A DNA stretch of 64,000 nucleotides from Suillus spraguei (Eukaryota > Basidiomycota > Agaricomycetes > Boletales > Suillaceae). The translations under genes and the position numbers were made by a program. A model generated the notes under the pieces. That model made no database searches, was not told the origin of the DNA, and was given only the letters and a program-made list of their open reading frames with translations. This document shows, one piece after another, positions 11,373 through 24,013 of the stretch. The number at the start of each line of letters is the position of its first letter. Position 1 is the first letter of the stretch. The stretch covers positions 1-64,000 of the forward strand of contig JABCPU010000027.1 in NCBI GenBank assembly GCA_016800925.1, read 5' to 3'.

Positions 11373-12142
11373 TGTCATATACCATACTTTTGATCCCAGA
11401 TCCGATCATATCCGATCAGATCTGATCAATTCTATTTCCGTCTGGTCCACAGATCCTGTCCAGATTGCCCATCCAAATGTGCCCACTTCTCACACTCTAA
11501 CTCCCTTGTGGATATCTGTGTCTATCTCCTTTCGTCATTCCTCCTGTTTCCGGTATCCCGGCTGTGTATTTTTCTGTCCTGTGTCACTGATCCATTACCT
11601 GTGTTTCATTTCCAATTCATGCTTACTGATCCACTGTGCATTAACTAATAGACTTCCATTATACTTCATACATAGCCCTCAGTCCCAGACTCGTTGATTA
11701 TCCATACTAGATACTTACAGTATATAAACCACTTGTAGATCTCCATAGAACCTTAGTTCAAATATCATCTTAGATTCTGCTCATTCTGCTTCCTCCAGAC
11801 TTGAGTCACTTTCCACTCTAAGTCATCTTCCGAGACTTGGGATTAATGCCTTTAGTCTATATCTCCGACTCTATCTTCAGATAGTCTACCTCTGTTAGTT
11901 TCTAGTTAGGAACTCATTCTGAAGCTAGCCTTAATCCTTGTTCCATCCCTACACTCCGGATAACCTTCGGATGTATGATATCCGATACCTTTGGACGTCC
12001 GGATCCATCACGCAACTCCTTCCAGATCTTTGGACATATACCTACTCTCTGAGATAAGGGGCAACACTCGGGAAAGGGGCACAGTGCACGAACTGAGGCC
12101 AAAGCCCTTCAGATCTTTCACTCTTTGAGTACGGTCTTAACA
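11373..12142 (+). mobile_element. Y-family solo LTR inside copia RNase H (770 bp)
   Basis: It begins TGTCATATAC, as does the copy at 371, and ends GTCTTAACA. It is flanked by a perfect 5 bp duplication CTTCC (11368-11372 and 12143-12147). A TATA-like GTATATAAACC near 11720 gives the orientation. It lacks the CTCCG microsatellite expansion of the other copy. Confidence 0.9.
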
Positions 12143-12400
12143 CTTCCCATTCATCTATTCACCGATAACACTGGTGCCATCGCATTGTTTGAAGAAGCCA
12201 TGAATCATATTTGCACAAAACACATTGATTTATGGTTTCACTTCATCTGTGCGCATATTGAAGAAGGGACGTTCAAACCAGAGTGGCTATCAACTCATAA
12301 GAATGTAGCCGACATATTCACCAAATGCCTACCATGTCGACTGTTCATTCATCAGCAATCTGGCCTTTCTCTTGTCTCTCATTAGTTGCAACAACGTCTT

Positions 12401-12670
12401 GTTGTGGGGGTGTGTTGAATCATAGACGACGTCATTGCATGATACTTTTCCTTTCTTATCATCATCACGTGTCCCAGTATATATAACGCGCGTCTCTTCT
12501 TTCTCGTATACCTCAGTTGTTGTCTCCAACCACTGAGGTATGTTGATATAGTTATTTGTCTTCTCGCCGACTCTTACCTTAGATCTTCTAGCGTGTTTGT
12601 CCGGTAGGTAATAATAATAATCAGTTGTTGTCTCCAACCACTGAGCGTGTTTGTCCGCTAGCTCCTAACA
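12401..12670 (+). repeat. Ty1/copia polypurine tract and 3' LTR
   Basis: The polypurine-like GTTGTGGGGGTG (12401-12412) precedes an LTR running from TGTTGAATC (12413) to GCTCCTAACA (12670), about 258 bp. A TATA box TATATATAACG lies at about 12477. The last 105 bp match the 5' remnant at 3563-3667. A GTTGTCTCCAACCACTGAG unit is repeated within the LTR. Confidence 0.85.
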
Positions 12671-13840
12671 CCTGATAATCCAACAAGGGCACGTGTAAGT
12701 AATTTACGAGAGGACAGCCGTAAGGTCAGGTCAACATTGACAATGACATTTTAGAATTGAGCAGCACTAAAGCTTCAGCTTCGCAATCCGCAGGTCATAA
12801 ATGTTGCAGTGTGGTGATTCTTTCAAATCAGGACATCACCAGTTTGCTTTTTGTCCACTTATGTACAACTTTTCGCACGACTGGGTCGGAAAGTTGCATC
12901 AATGGCGATGCTACGGCCATGTCCCGCTCTCAGTTGGTATGTGATCTTCATCTGCTGGTACGAGGCGTTGTGAGTTTGTTCCTGTCTACGATATGGGCAC
13001 TTGTGGTCACATTCTCTATATATATGCGCTCGTTTCATGGCTCCGCTTACAATGTCATCTCCCAAGGGTCGCATGCAACACGCTGCTTACTATTCTCAAA
13101 TTCTTCTTCTTCTCCATTTCGCCTAACATCGACACACCCTTTGTTACACTGGTCTATCCTTCCTTCGCGAAGTTTTTTGCTCCAGGATGCGCACCAAATC
13201 ACAGGATATCTGCTCAAGTTGTCACATAGATCTTTTCCTCACTGCCTGCAGAAACCAGCACATCATGAAGATACCAGTACTAGCTGAATATCCTTGTCTT
13301 CCTCTCCCCATTCAAGTTTGAGTCATTTGTTGGCTGACGGTCTTGACTTGGGAAAGTACTATGAGTACCGCTAGGGCGGTGATGCGGCGTTGTGGCCCAT
13401 ACATCGTTGGACGATGAAAGGGGACGAGGGGGATGGGGATAAACCAATGCGAAGCGGCCAGTCGCTGACGGGTACCCAGAAGCATAGGGATCCTCGCATC
13501 TGTAACCAGACACTATTCAGACACAAATCGGACACTCGAATCATAGAATCCTGATGACATAGGTATAGGTCCTGGTGTTTCTGTGCACCTCCGCAATTGT
13601 GAGTTTTCCCGGATAACAGTCCGAAATGAGGATCTCTCACAGGTCTCACACCTCGGAATCTGGGTTATTTGCTACATTCATTTGTTTACACACTGTTTAT
13701 CGTACCCTTTCCAGATCTGATCAGTTTCTCACTTCCACAATGAGTATTAATCACTGAAAATTCTCCGCCTATTAGCACGTCTACCTTCCCCCCCTCGATA
13801 GAAGGAATAGTCCGTGCGATACTCCTAGCCTTGAATGCCA
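12671..13840. other. Spacer without recognised gene
   Basis: No domain or repeat was recognised. Open frames at 12757-13287 (+) and 13280-13649 (-) have no convincing protein features. Confidence 0.45.
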
Positions 13841-15002
13841 CTACACATTGTCGTGATATGCCCGTGTAATCTGACTTTTCTCGGTAGATTGTGTACTGGC
13901 ATCCGTAGTGTCTATAGGGTGGGTATGGGTCTCCTTGGTGACTGTGACCTGAATTGGTGAAGCGAAAGCAGGCCCCACAGATGTTGATGCCTCGGGATGT
14001 ACACTTTCTTTGTGCATCATGTTAAGAGTAACACTGGCAGTGAGAAAAAGGGGAGTCAAAGTCTAGAAGAATATGAGACTAGGAAGAAGAAAAAAAGCAT
14101 AGAGTACATACAACAATCTGTGTATCAACATTGATTGCCGCGCCGAAAGCTGGGCTGCCAGCCTGATACATAGCGCACACTACCACGATACTACTGGTAT
14201 AGATCGCACCGGACTCGATGATAGTATATATGGCAGCTTTGTAGGCATGGTGACCAGTCAAACCGACTACTTCTCGGCCCGCCCGCCAAAGACGATAGGC
14301 GATTCCGGACGTGATACTGATAGTGAGAACAAGATCCAATGAGCAACTAGTTCTCGCCAAAGCTAGGGAATATTTGGAGAAGGTGTGACCAGCTATCAGC
14401 ATAACCCAGTTTGCAATACCAGTTGCTAATGGGGGAGACGGTCTATGTGAGGCCTTGATCTACTAACCAACTTAAGTCGAGAAGCTTACCGATCCATCCA
14501 GTTACCAAAAATAACTGGCCGTATCGCTACTCGTGAAAAGCGCGACGAGTAAAAAGAAATTAAATATCTTACCATGACAAAGGCAAGGATCCGCCTATGA
14601 TTCCAGACTACATAAAGCCTCCAGGTCTGTTGTTACAGGTGTTATGTTCAACGGCTCCGCAAGCCAGTAGTTACCCACCAACAGTAAATTTAGAGCGAGC
14701 GACTAAAAGAATCAACAATCAGGAGCGGATCGTGAAGAAATAATAATAGTATCCACATTGAGAAGAAACAAGCCTCCCATGGCCTTCGTCAAGGCTGTGT
14801 TACTGAGCAAGAATATGATACTTCCGTCGGGGACGGATATTATAGCAGGATCTGTGAAAGCCTGCAGAAAGTGAACAAGGGAGATGATATTGTGTGCTGT
14901 CGCGATTGTAAAGTGGAAAATGCATGCAAGTGCATTGAGCCTGATCCAAAAATGAATATTAATGAATGCCGGCGAATGATTTACAAGTAACATGCGAACC
15001 AA
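13841..15002 (-). CDS. 7TM membrane protein, agaricomycete orphan-type
   Basis: A multi-exon gene. The clearest parts are 15002-14712 (hydrophobic segments with FHFTIATAHNIISLVHFLQA), a small exon at about 14632-14573 (WRLYVVWNHRRILAFVM, then GTAAGA), 14425-14112 (helices ending DTQIV) and 14062-13841 (TLTPLFLTASVTLNMM, then a polar tail with IQVTVTKETHTHP). The splice GTATGT..TTCTAG between the last two (14111-14063) is well supported. The order of helices, the YRLW motif in a cytoplasmic loop, the IIESGAIYT helix and the Thr-rich tail are typical of a large family of seven-helix proteins of unknown function in mushroom genomes. The N terminus and exons between 14573 and 14425 are uncertain. 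No ligand or role can be assigned. Confidence 0.65.
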
Positions 15003-15401
15003 TACAACGGTTTGTGCCGACTAAACAGGGCATACATGCATAAGCCAAAAAGCACGCAGCTATTGACGGAAATAAGCATCGTGTGAGCCAAGTTTCCACT
15101 TTCTAAGCTTACTTGACTCCTGTCAGGCGGATTATCAGCGCTAAATGCCCACGTTGCCTAGCAAGAAGATGCGTACCATAGAGTAAAGACTCTAACCAAG
15201 CTCCTGTTAGGTACATGCGATTGACGTTTGGAAGTGCCATTTTCGCCAGAGGTGAGCAGAACAGAGTTATGAGTCGAAGCTTTGGCGATAGGAGGTTATG
15301 TCAGGATCTAGCCGGGCCCAGGGAGGACAATCGCGGTTCTATTCAAATCTCCGCTCTGGTCACAACAGTTATACACCTCCATCGACGCAACGTAGCAACT
15401 A

Positions 15402-16967
15402 ATGCATCGTGCTTTATTTGTCTCTGAAATTCTCGTGGAGATATTCATCAATTTGAATCAACTCCAAAATTCAGATTTACTAGGCCGGACTCAATCAGTG
15501 ACACGACGATCCCTTGCATCGCTCGCCCGGACATGCAAAACCTTCCACGAGCTTGCGATGGATTTGCTTTGGGCTAACTTGTCTGGCTTAAGACCACTAT
15601 TAGGTTGTGTGACGAGGTTACATTCAGTCATATATGATCCAGAGTCCAAGGTCAGTGCAGAGTATTGAAAACAAGCTTATCATTCTGTGTTCGTTTTGTT
15701 TGTTCGTTCGCTGATTTAAACACAGTACTCTTGGTCCCAGCACGCTCAACCATTAGACGAGCACGAGTTCCATCAATTTCTGCGTCATGCCGCCCGTGTG
15801 CGCCATATTGACATACCAGCCAACAATTATTTTCACCTTCTTACGGCCCTCCCCGTCGAGCCATGCGTGTTCCCCAGACTACTGTCGTTAAGCTGGATAG
15901 TTCAACGCGCGAATACGGGAGACTTTCGCTTTTTCCTGTCCCCTACCCTACGCCGTTTTTATACATCAGAACTTCATCCAGATTTGAAATGCATTGGGAC
16001 ACACTGTGCTGCTCTGGAGGAGTTGACAGTCCTGGAGGATAGTGACATGGCACTGCTGTCCGAAACAGTCCATTCATGCACAGGGCTTCGACGTCTGCAA
16101 TGTCCACCGCTAGACTCAGGGGCATGGATGCACCTCTCCACCATCCCCACCCTTCTTGAGGTGAAGATTTCCGCATCACACATTATTCGTCATCCCTTCC
16201 ACAATCTCAAATTTGCAACTTTCCACAACCTCACGACTCTTTCTTTCTGTGAAACAGTAGTGCTAGTCGTTATCACGATCCTACAGCATTTCGAATTTCC
16301 CTCGCTAAATGAGTTCGAGATGCATGTCCGGTTTTTACCTTGTGCGGAGGCTGAGCTGCTTTTTCGTGCACTGTCACTGTGCAAAGCATCCAAGACCCTT
16401 CAACATATCGCCATTTCTTCCCGCAATAGAGTTGAGGAACAGTCAAGCATCTCTTTGACGGCAGTTAGACAGTTTCTCTGCTTCGAACAACTGCGAACGC
16501 TGAAACTATCTGCTAATTGCTCCATCTTCCTTGACAACGACCTTCTTTTTGAGGCCATGACAAGTTGGCCACACATTCGCTCCCTATCATTAGTGGATTG
16601 GCATCTTTGGCCAACTGCCGTTACATTTCGCGGGTTGTTCGCGGCGCTTCGTCTATGTCCGCGCCTGCAAGATCTGGAAATATCGGTCGACGCTCGGAAT
16701 ATCGACATCGAGCCTGAAGCCGAGGCATTTCAACATACCTCCCTGAAGAAATTGATCGTGGGCTTGCGAGAAACCGAGGAAGTGAATGGTGAAGCCGTTG
16801 CTCGTATCGTTTCCTCTATGCTTCCTGCCATCGATCGAGTCATGTGGGCAAACGGCGGCGTCCCACGATTGTGGTATGACGTCAATATACATCTCGGAAT
16901 CCTCAGGAACAAACCATTTTCGGTGCCTGGTTGCTGTATCATAGAAGCAGCGTTGGATCTGGTTTAG
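15402..16967 (+). CDS. F-box domain protein (F-box 1)
   Basis: Two exons, 15402-15650 and 15726-16967, joined in phase 0 across a GTCAGT..CACAG intron, giving 495-496 aa. The N terminus carries a degenerate F-box (ILVEIFINL..RRSLASLARTCKTFHELAMDLLWANL), the module that binds Skp1 in SCF ubiquitin ligases. The rest is a leucine-rich, LRR-like region with repeated 'L..L.L' blocks (for example LRTLKLSANC, IRSLSLVDWH, LQDLEISVDA), the presumed substrate-binding part. Such genes form large variable families in Agaricomycetes. Decayed fragments of a close paralogue lie at 23640 and 26163. The reading frame is intact. The substrate is unknown. Confidence 0.88.
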
Positions 16968-18794
16968 GTACATTCGCATTCAAGAATTGTTAGTGTCAGA
17001 TATTTCCATGGTTAGAATGAGGAAGTCGGTGCTTGGAATCATCAAGGTAGATTATCAAGACATGTCATCTGGAGTTGTCGAGCTGTACTCAAGTTTTCGA
17101 GGTTCTTAGAATGAAACATTTGTACTTTTATGTAGTCATGTTTGACATCTGTATGACAATTACTTCGACTGAGCAATCTCAAGCCAGCACTCAAAAGGAT
17201 TAACAGAATGGTATTGAACTAGGAATAATAACATGTATATTCCCGTATGCGAATCGACAAAACCTTAACATCCTTGGTCGGGGGCGATCCCCGTGCGAAC
17301 CATGGCTATGTGTTGATTCACCATTGTGCCCGTGCCATGCTAACAGAAGATCCATCGCCTGGAAGTCTCGGAAGGGGGGCAATGGTTGAGATGGCGTTGA
17401 TAAGGAATGTGGAGGGACTAAAGCTACTCCGCCCAAGTTGAATTGAACGCTGAATATGGAAGCAAAAGATTTAAAAGTGCAAATCGTGATACTCCCGGTA
17501 CTGGATACTCACCTGTTATTCTGGTTATTCCCCTGCTGTCCTATCTACGCATCAAGCTCACGCGACAGCTGGATCAGCGGTACGGCTCTCTTTCGTCGAA
17601 GCCCGACCTACCTATTGTCCCTGCCACGGGCGAAGAAGACATCCGGAGGAGCGGCGCGAGTCTGTGTGTATGTTGTTCCATTTAGATGCAAACGTAGGTA
17701 CAGGTCACTCGTCTGCGGTCAGGTGCTTTGGAGGGTGAATGTGGAGAGGAGAAACGAGAAAATAAATTGGAGCTAGAAGTTGGTGAATACTTCGGGTGAT
17801 TGGTCGGTTGGTGAGTACATGGTACAAAGTCGCTTGCGCTTACGCTGGTGTTGTTAGTTGCGTTTGATGAGGAAATGTTATGGGACTAGAACGTTGTCAC
17901 GTCGACGCAACGCTATGTCGCTAAGTTACAGACGAGCAAGAGCGTGATTTGAATGATGCATGCGGTAGCAAGTAAGATGAATACGTGAACAATGAAAGGA
18001 CGATAAGGATGATTAAGTACTAGAACCAGTCACGTACTAGTAGTATTACTGAATTTCATGAAACCAAATACCGGACAAATAACATGCAGCAGAGCAACAG
18101 CACAACACGTCCGTCACGTGGTAAGCTTAGAGGATGGCTGTATCGATCGATTCAAGTTGGCAGGAGTATAGTCACGGCCAATCACCGTTAAAGCAACGTC
18201 AAAGTACTTTGGAGGCAAGCGCATGCCTGCCCAGTACTAGCCTAGTACTAGTACTAGTGCCGCTTGAGAAGTCCCGAAGAGTATATCGGCTCCCAATTGC
18301 GGAAATACGAGTCCCAAACTTCCAATCAATCGATTGCCCGGATAAGTGGCAAAGAGTCAAGACAACCACCACTCGGTAGGCATATTTCCTCTTGATTAAC
18401 TTGAGTCGAAGTACACTGGCATCACGAGTCGTACTAGGTGCTCTGTTACTTTTCCGAAGTACTTCGGCTCCCAAATCTTGACATAAACAATATACCATGT
18501 ATGTGCCAGGTAACGTCACTTACACACCTTAGCATGACCCTCCAGTCCTCGGCCAGTATTCCTAAGCCGAGTAAATTCTTACTAATTATAAGGTACCATC
18601 GTCTTACAAAATCATTTAGAAATTCTCTACTCTTAACCGGCACTAATACACGCTAGCCCGGAATTCTTCAAGTTTAGGGCTTGTCATTCTCATCAGTCAC
18701 TCGTTAGACAAATTTACTATCAACAGTGGTGAGCCCCACTCCCCACTAGTTTGCTCAAATAGCACTCATTTGAATTTCCAGCAGGCTAATCGAT
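16968..18794. other. Intergenic, no recognised gene
   Basis: Nothing beyond chance ORFs was recognised. A short ACTAGT-rich microsatellite lies at about 18225-18260. Confidence 0.5.
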
Positions 18795-19208
18795 ATGTTC
18801 ATTCCTGCTTTCATGGGTTTTTCCCTCTTGCTTCTCGTTTCGCAAGCCAGTAGTGTAAAGGCAGGGACCCAACCCAGTTGTGGTCAAGGTGTGGCTTACT
18901 GTTGCGAGCAAATGGTGCGTAGCATCAATGAACGGCGAAATCCATTTGTGCTTAAACGTGCTATCCAGAGTTCATCTACCACTTTACCCGACCAAGTTAA
19001 CGATGAAGGTTGTCAAAGGTACTCAGACCCTTGTGCAAGTGGTTATGTGCCTTCTTGCTGCACCGATTCCCCCTTGGTGAGTGGCATGATTTCATTCAGC
19101 GATATAGGGCCTGAATTAGCAACAGTTAGAGGACTATTACTACTGCTACGAGGCTACTTCGTTAATTTGACCGGGTTGTTAGCTTTTTGTAAAGCAAGCT
19201 TCCTCTGA
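18795..19208 (+). CDS. Candidate small secreted Cys-rich protein
   Basis: The frame starts MFIPAFMGFSLLLLVSQASSVKA, a good signal peptide, and goes on to a Cys pattern C-x6-CC ... C-x6-C-x7-CC. This recalls the first seven cysteines of class I hydrophobins, but the spacing between the fourth and fifth is too short and the eighth is absent. Possible introns are GTGCGT..ATCCAG (about 18915-18968) and GTGAGT.. from about 19076; using them would change the spacing and the C terminus. Without splicing the ORF gives 137 aa whose last 35 residues look noncoding. It could be an effector-like or hydrophobin-related protein, or a relic. Confidence 0.45.
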   Translation: MFIPAFMGFSLLLLVSQASSVKAGTQPSCGQGVAYCCEQMVRSINERRNPFVLKRAIQSSSTTLPDQVNDEGCQRYSDPCASGYVPSCCTDSPLVSGMISFSDIGPELATVRGLLLLLRGYFVNLTGLLAFCKASFL

Positions 19209-21012
19209 AGTTGACAGACATTCGTTGCCCGAATTTTATACCCCCATGTCATTATTTACGGCCTCAACGTATGTGCCACAGGACCACCTGTGATACCATG
19301 AGATGAAATGGTATCGAGTAATGGAGTGTGTAGTGTCCTGTCACCATTTCGAAGTGGATCAACTTCCCAACAGCCTGAGGGTGTCCTGAAAACCCAAAAT
19401 TCCTGAACGCACCAATTAGTGATATCAGCCGCCATGCATTGCGCAGCCACCGCTTGGCAAGTATATTTCCTGGTTGAAGTTCACTGCCTATTCTGCGCTG
19501 TCCTGCTGTGTTCGTGCCATCTCCTTCAAACGCCCATCGCCGAGCAACTCGGCCGATCAATCAACATCCCCGACTTTGACTCCCACAGTGCTGCCAACTC
19601 ACCAGCCTATCTGCAAAACACCCAACTTCTCCTTACGCGCATTACGGACACTTACGAACGCTTACAACTTCAGTAGTTACACTCATCCTAGAGTGTATGA
19701 TGCTCTCGTTTTTTCGAAGAATGATTTAGTCGAACGAATTAGATCTATTGGTACTGCTAGTATGTCTGATGCCTTTGTAGAAATATTTATGATGCATATT
19801 AAAGCCCGAACTTGAGGACACTAAGCGGTCGCCTAAAATCAAACACCGCTCGTCGAGCACTCATCGAGCACATCCAACTTGTAGATTGGCACCAACAAAA
19901 ACCGCTGCCGCTGCTTCAAGTTCTGCGTTGAACGAATCCAGCCTTTCCATGTACTAATTCGACTTCCTCATCCTCGTGTCCCACCCTCCCGCACTGTACA
20001 GAACTTGGGCGCGTAGCTTCTCGACGCTTTTTTGTTCTTCACATATCATGAAATTTCAATAACGAACCTGTAGCTTAAATTTTCGTGTCTTTGGTTTATC
20101 GAGCAGGCACTGAGATCTGAGGATGCGATATATAAATTATGACTATTAATATATGCATGGTAAGCAGCAGGGTAGTATGCACGAGGTGGGACTGGATAGG
20201 AGAAGAAAAAAAACCAGGATACAGCGGAGATCACTGAAGAAAAAATACGAAAACGCCAGGTGGTAACTGGTAGGGAGAGACGATGACGGAAGAAATACTG
20301 GAATTGGTTATAGGCGGGATGCAGAGAGATGGATGGCGGTGTTCATGGGCACCAGCCTATCAGCAAAAGACCCATAGTTTTCGCTTGTTTGATGCTTACG
20401 GTGAGCTTACGACGCTGCTAAGATTGGTGGAAAAAGCAGTATAATATGGATTACGAACACCTACCCTGACTATGCCATATCTCAGACATGTTCATGTTTT
20501 AAACTCGGTTCGAACACGGACCCTCTTTTAGATGAGGTTTGGAAAAAAAAAAAAGCAGAGACGGCGAACGCGACGAGTAAGACATTGCTGTATGAATGAT
20601 GTAATGGTGATAAGGGACAATTGAAAGACAAAAATATATTCGTACCCTTCTCCGACACAGTCTGCGGAGTCCGAATACATCCAACCTTGACTAAATAACG
20701 TCAGTCAATGAAAGATACAGAGCCGATCTTTTTCAACGCGTTAGCAGCATCTAGCTTGTTTTATAACAAACCGAACTACATACTTCGGAACGGTAACAGC
20801 CCGAGGGCACCTACGACTCATCGACTTAGAACTGATGAGGCATCGCGCTCTACTAAGCGTGCACAGTGACGCTCCTTCCAAGGTGATTATTACCCCATGC
20901 TGTCCCTCAGATTTTGCGCCTGCAGAAAGTTATCTAATAAGCAGAACATTAAGGGGGTAGAGCTATCATGGAAGTACATTCAACGTGTTTGTTTTTGAAC
21001 TTCTCGTGTTTA
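19209..21012. other. Intergenic, no recognised gene
   Basis: No coding family or known repeat was recognised. A tRNA-like but decayed stretch at 20800-20880 was considered and rejected. Confidence 0.5.
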
Positions 21013-22633
21013 TCATACTAGATGCCGTATTGCATCTTCGCACCCAAGAGACTCCAACCACGTCCCTATGTGGTACTCGATCCTCCAAAATGGCCACCGC
21101 TCGATCTCTATCGACCCATCAACCAAGCGGATCACACTCCAGACACTCTCGTCGATGCGCACAAGCCGCACGTTGGAAAAGCCATCATCGATCAAGCTGA
21201 TGGCAGAACGTATCGGAAAGTTTGTCATACCAATAAACGTAAGAAGGGGAGGTACTCCAGGGCGCAATTGCTATAATACAACGCATCAATGCTGCTGGCT
21301 CCTCTTGTCAATACGGGCATACTCGACTCACGTTCATGAATAGAAAAAGGTCTTCTGCAGGGGGTACCATAATCTCCATGGTGAGCGCACGAACGCTCCG
21401 TGGAACAAGCCACCCCGCTAGCGAAGGAGAAAGATCTCTAGGATAGCTGATACAAAGGCTACGGAGGTTTATTAGAGAAGGTAGCACACCCCAAGCAGAC
21501 GCGTCAAAACCAATGCGACGATGGTCCGCGCCAGGCATGATAAGGTGGAGGGAACGAAGATTTTTGCGATCTCTCAAGAATTCCGAGATAGCAGGCACGA
21601 GGTCCCTGTCCACGACATGCCGATGCAGACCCACAATCTTGAGAGCAAAGTGTGTCAGAGATGGAAGCGAGGACCTATACAGGCGGAACGTCTCTGATAG
21701 AGTGCATTCCAGCATACTTGATAATGTCAGTGACTCCAGCTGGTGGCCGGTGGACAAGATATCTGAGAAGACCTGGCTGTCTGCGGAAAAACAACCTTGG
21801 AACTCGATGGCCGTCAAGTGACGGACGGAGATGATATCCGTCGGGAATCTCCAGTTTGTGTTCTTGATGACCAGCGAGCGCAGGTTGGCGTCACTTTGTG
21901 ATATAAAGTCGTAGATAGATGTACTATTTGTTCCCTCGGTTGTGATCGAGAAATGTGTGATATGCTTGAATGGTGGGATGTTAATATCCCCCGAACGATG
22001 AACAAGACTTGCGGAGCGTGAACATGCAGGCCGTTTTTGGGAAAGAAAGTATAAAATGACTCACTCAATGGACAGGCTGTAAATACGATGGTTTGACGCA
22101 AACAATGTTTCGAGCATAGGATTGATTAGCTCCTTGTTGCCTGAACAATGCACACTGCGAAGGTTGCCGAGCTTAGGTAAAGAGTTTATTAACATTCCTA
22201 GGATGAATTGAGATATATTAGTATTGAAAAGTGAACACGAACCAGTTTGAAAGGCCAATATATGCGATGGGTCTGAAATAACAGCATATACGCTTAAGTT
22301 TCTGACCTGCGAGGCAAAGGCAGGATCTACGAGAATGCGGGTAAGAATATCTGCACTTCGCTGGTAGTGCCAGGTATCAAGCTCCTGCTCGTCGTGGTCG
22401 CCATAGATATACCTGTATCTGTTATCAGCTCTGGGGGGTTCCGGTAACGCCGTAAAATGTAGATCGATCTCGCGAAAAATAAGCTGACTTGCGATGCGAG
22501 AGAGTGCATGTGGAACCAACAAAAGAGACTTTAGATCGCGTTTGGGAAGATAGAGAGCAATATCTCTCCAGATTTCGACAGAAAAACGAGGCGAACCATC
22601 AGGTTTCTTAATAAGCTTTGAAGTATTTGTCAA
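21013..22633 (-). CDS. F-box domain protein (F-box 2)
   Basis: Four exons on the minus strand: 22633-22243, 22197-22065, 22007-21332 and 21270-21013, total 1458 nt (485 aa). All junctions are GT..AG and keep frame. The first intron is only 45 bp with a TACTAAT branch site and no stop, so it may be retained in some transcripts. The F-box is PRFSVEIWRDIALYLPKRDL followed by KSLLLVPHALSRIASQLIF (about residues 14-50). The remainder is leucine-rich (LRSLVIKNTN, LRSLHLIMPG, LRSLCISYPR), consistent with an LRR-like substrate domain. An upstream ATG at about 22696 followed by GTAAGT could add a short first exon. It is not closely similar to F-box 1. Confidence 0.87.
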
Positions 22634-23639
22634 AGGGCCACATAAACTTTGGGGTTGCTCAACTTACCATTTCTTGTCGAAGATGTTCAGATTGCATTAC
22701 GGCTTTAGCGTCTTGATTTGTGGGATTTGAAGATAGAATGGACAGCAAATCTGAAAGATAATGATGTCATCACATTGCACGGAACCTAATGGCGTGCATG
22801 AATCTAACCTTGTTGCGCGGAGGTTCGGTACCCAGCTGCTATACGGGTTTTGGCACGTAAGAGAAGAGCTCTTGTAACATCTGCTGATGGAAGGCCCGAA
22901 ACGTGGAGAAACGACTGAATGGCATTCTCCATGACAATTCGGGACCTTTATGATGCACATCAAATCTAGAATTTATCAGTAGTGGCAGAATACGTACCCT
23001 TCTAACGGCAGATGCTGCAAGGCGTGGAGTAGAACGTCAGCCTTTTGAGTGTCAGATAGGCAGCCTGTCACATCGCGGATACTGGCGTCAAGAATGCGAG
23101 GATTGAAAATATTCATAAGGAGAATTTAGCGCAAATATGCACACCGTTATACGAGGTAGCGTTCGAGTACGACCCAAAGGACTTGTGTGGTAACCATATT
23201 ATACGCACATTTTTGTTCCAGAACTATGATCGCACGAGTTTCAATCAGACGATTTGGGAAGTCGTTGGCATTACGTACGTGGATCTTGACCTAGATTACC
23301 GTGGGCTCGTACTGCTCCGTCAGCCGCCGCTGCGCCTGGACCCAACTTTGAATTTCAACTTGATGTATCTCCACTGCCTTCATTGTCATCCTAGCACCGA
23401 GTCAGCGCATCTAGGTCCACTCAACCTCACATTAGTACCTGTCTAATAAACTTTATCTCACCCGCAGGCGACTAATACCTGTCACTGCCCAGTCCCAGAC
23501 TCCCAATCTGGTTCCCGTCTCGTAAGGCAGTCCCTCCACGTCCGGTTTATGAAGGTAATCATAGGATATTTCAATGTGGCGCGACTGCAGAACGACACTG
23601 CAGGATGACCGACCCATGGACGCAAAAATCGTTGCTACT
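22634..23639. other. Spacer upstream of F-box 2
   Basis: No recognisable gene, apart from the possible short upstream exon of F-box 2 near 22666-22696. Confidence 0.4.
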
Positions 23640-23760
23640 AGGACATGCAGACCTTCTAATCGATTTGCAATGGATTTACTTTGGGCTGAGTTGGACGGGA
23701 TAGAACAACTGCTAGGTTGCGTAACAAGACCACATCCAATTGGCATGTATCGTAGTGACG
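23640..23760 (+). pseudogene. F-box 1 paralogue fragment (5' part)
   Basis: The translation AMDLLWAELDGIEQLLGCV matches F-box 1 (AMDLLWANLSGLRPLLGCV) and the DNA matches 15525-15620. Sequence on both sides is not coding. With the fragment at 26163 it marks a second, decayed F-box locus. Confidence 0.75.
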
Positions 23761-24013
23761 GTTCAGGGGCCCGCGCGCATTATGTTCATTTTATCTCGTT
23801 CATTCGCTCACAAGTTATTGGGCACCCAGACGCAGCGTTTTCGCTTTGAAGTTGTCTGAGCATGAAGCAATGTCGCATCCTATTTCAACTTTATTGTACT
23901 GACGAGCCCATAATCGAGGCTATGTCTGTCCTGCTTTGTGAACACGACCAGTATCCTAGAGGAAAGATCCATCCTACCTAAATTTGACGTCGTACTCGAG
24001 ACTGAGATCTAGT

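Larger units (their letters stand above)
9305..12384 (+). pseudogene. Ty1/copia RNase H domain, split by Tc1 and Y LTR
   Basis: Three pieces are collinear: 9305-9563 (HPHVKNLTSVY, stop, KLVGELLYLAMYN..AKHVLQFLAGTIGL), 11146-11372 (GFSDSDWASCSEDRISILGYVWFFNGGPVSHSSKK in segments, then STEAKYMALTAA) and 12143-12384 (LFTDNTGAIALFEE, IDLWFHFICAHIEEG, NVADIFTKCLP). The RNase H residues D (SDSDW), E (STEAKYMA) and D (TDNTGA) are visible. The Tc1 copy sits at a TA dinucleotide and the Y LTR is flanked by CTTCC repeats. Removing both restores one frame across each junction. An in-frame TGA at 9366-9368 stands where relatives have Arg. Confidence 0.88.

Noticed and set aside
12757..13287. 176-aa open frame on the plus strand.
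   Set aside because: No domain, no plausible splice structure and competing frames of similar length on the other strand.
20800..20880. tRNA-like stretch on the minus strand (a D-arm-like TAGTAGAGCGC and a CTCATC..GATGAG stem).
   Set aside because: The loop is too long, there is no GTTCGA-type T arm and no acceptor stem; at best a decayed tRNA.
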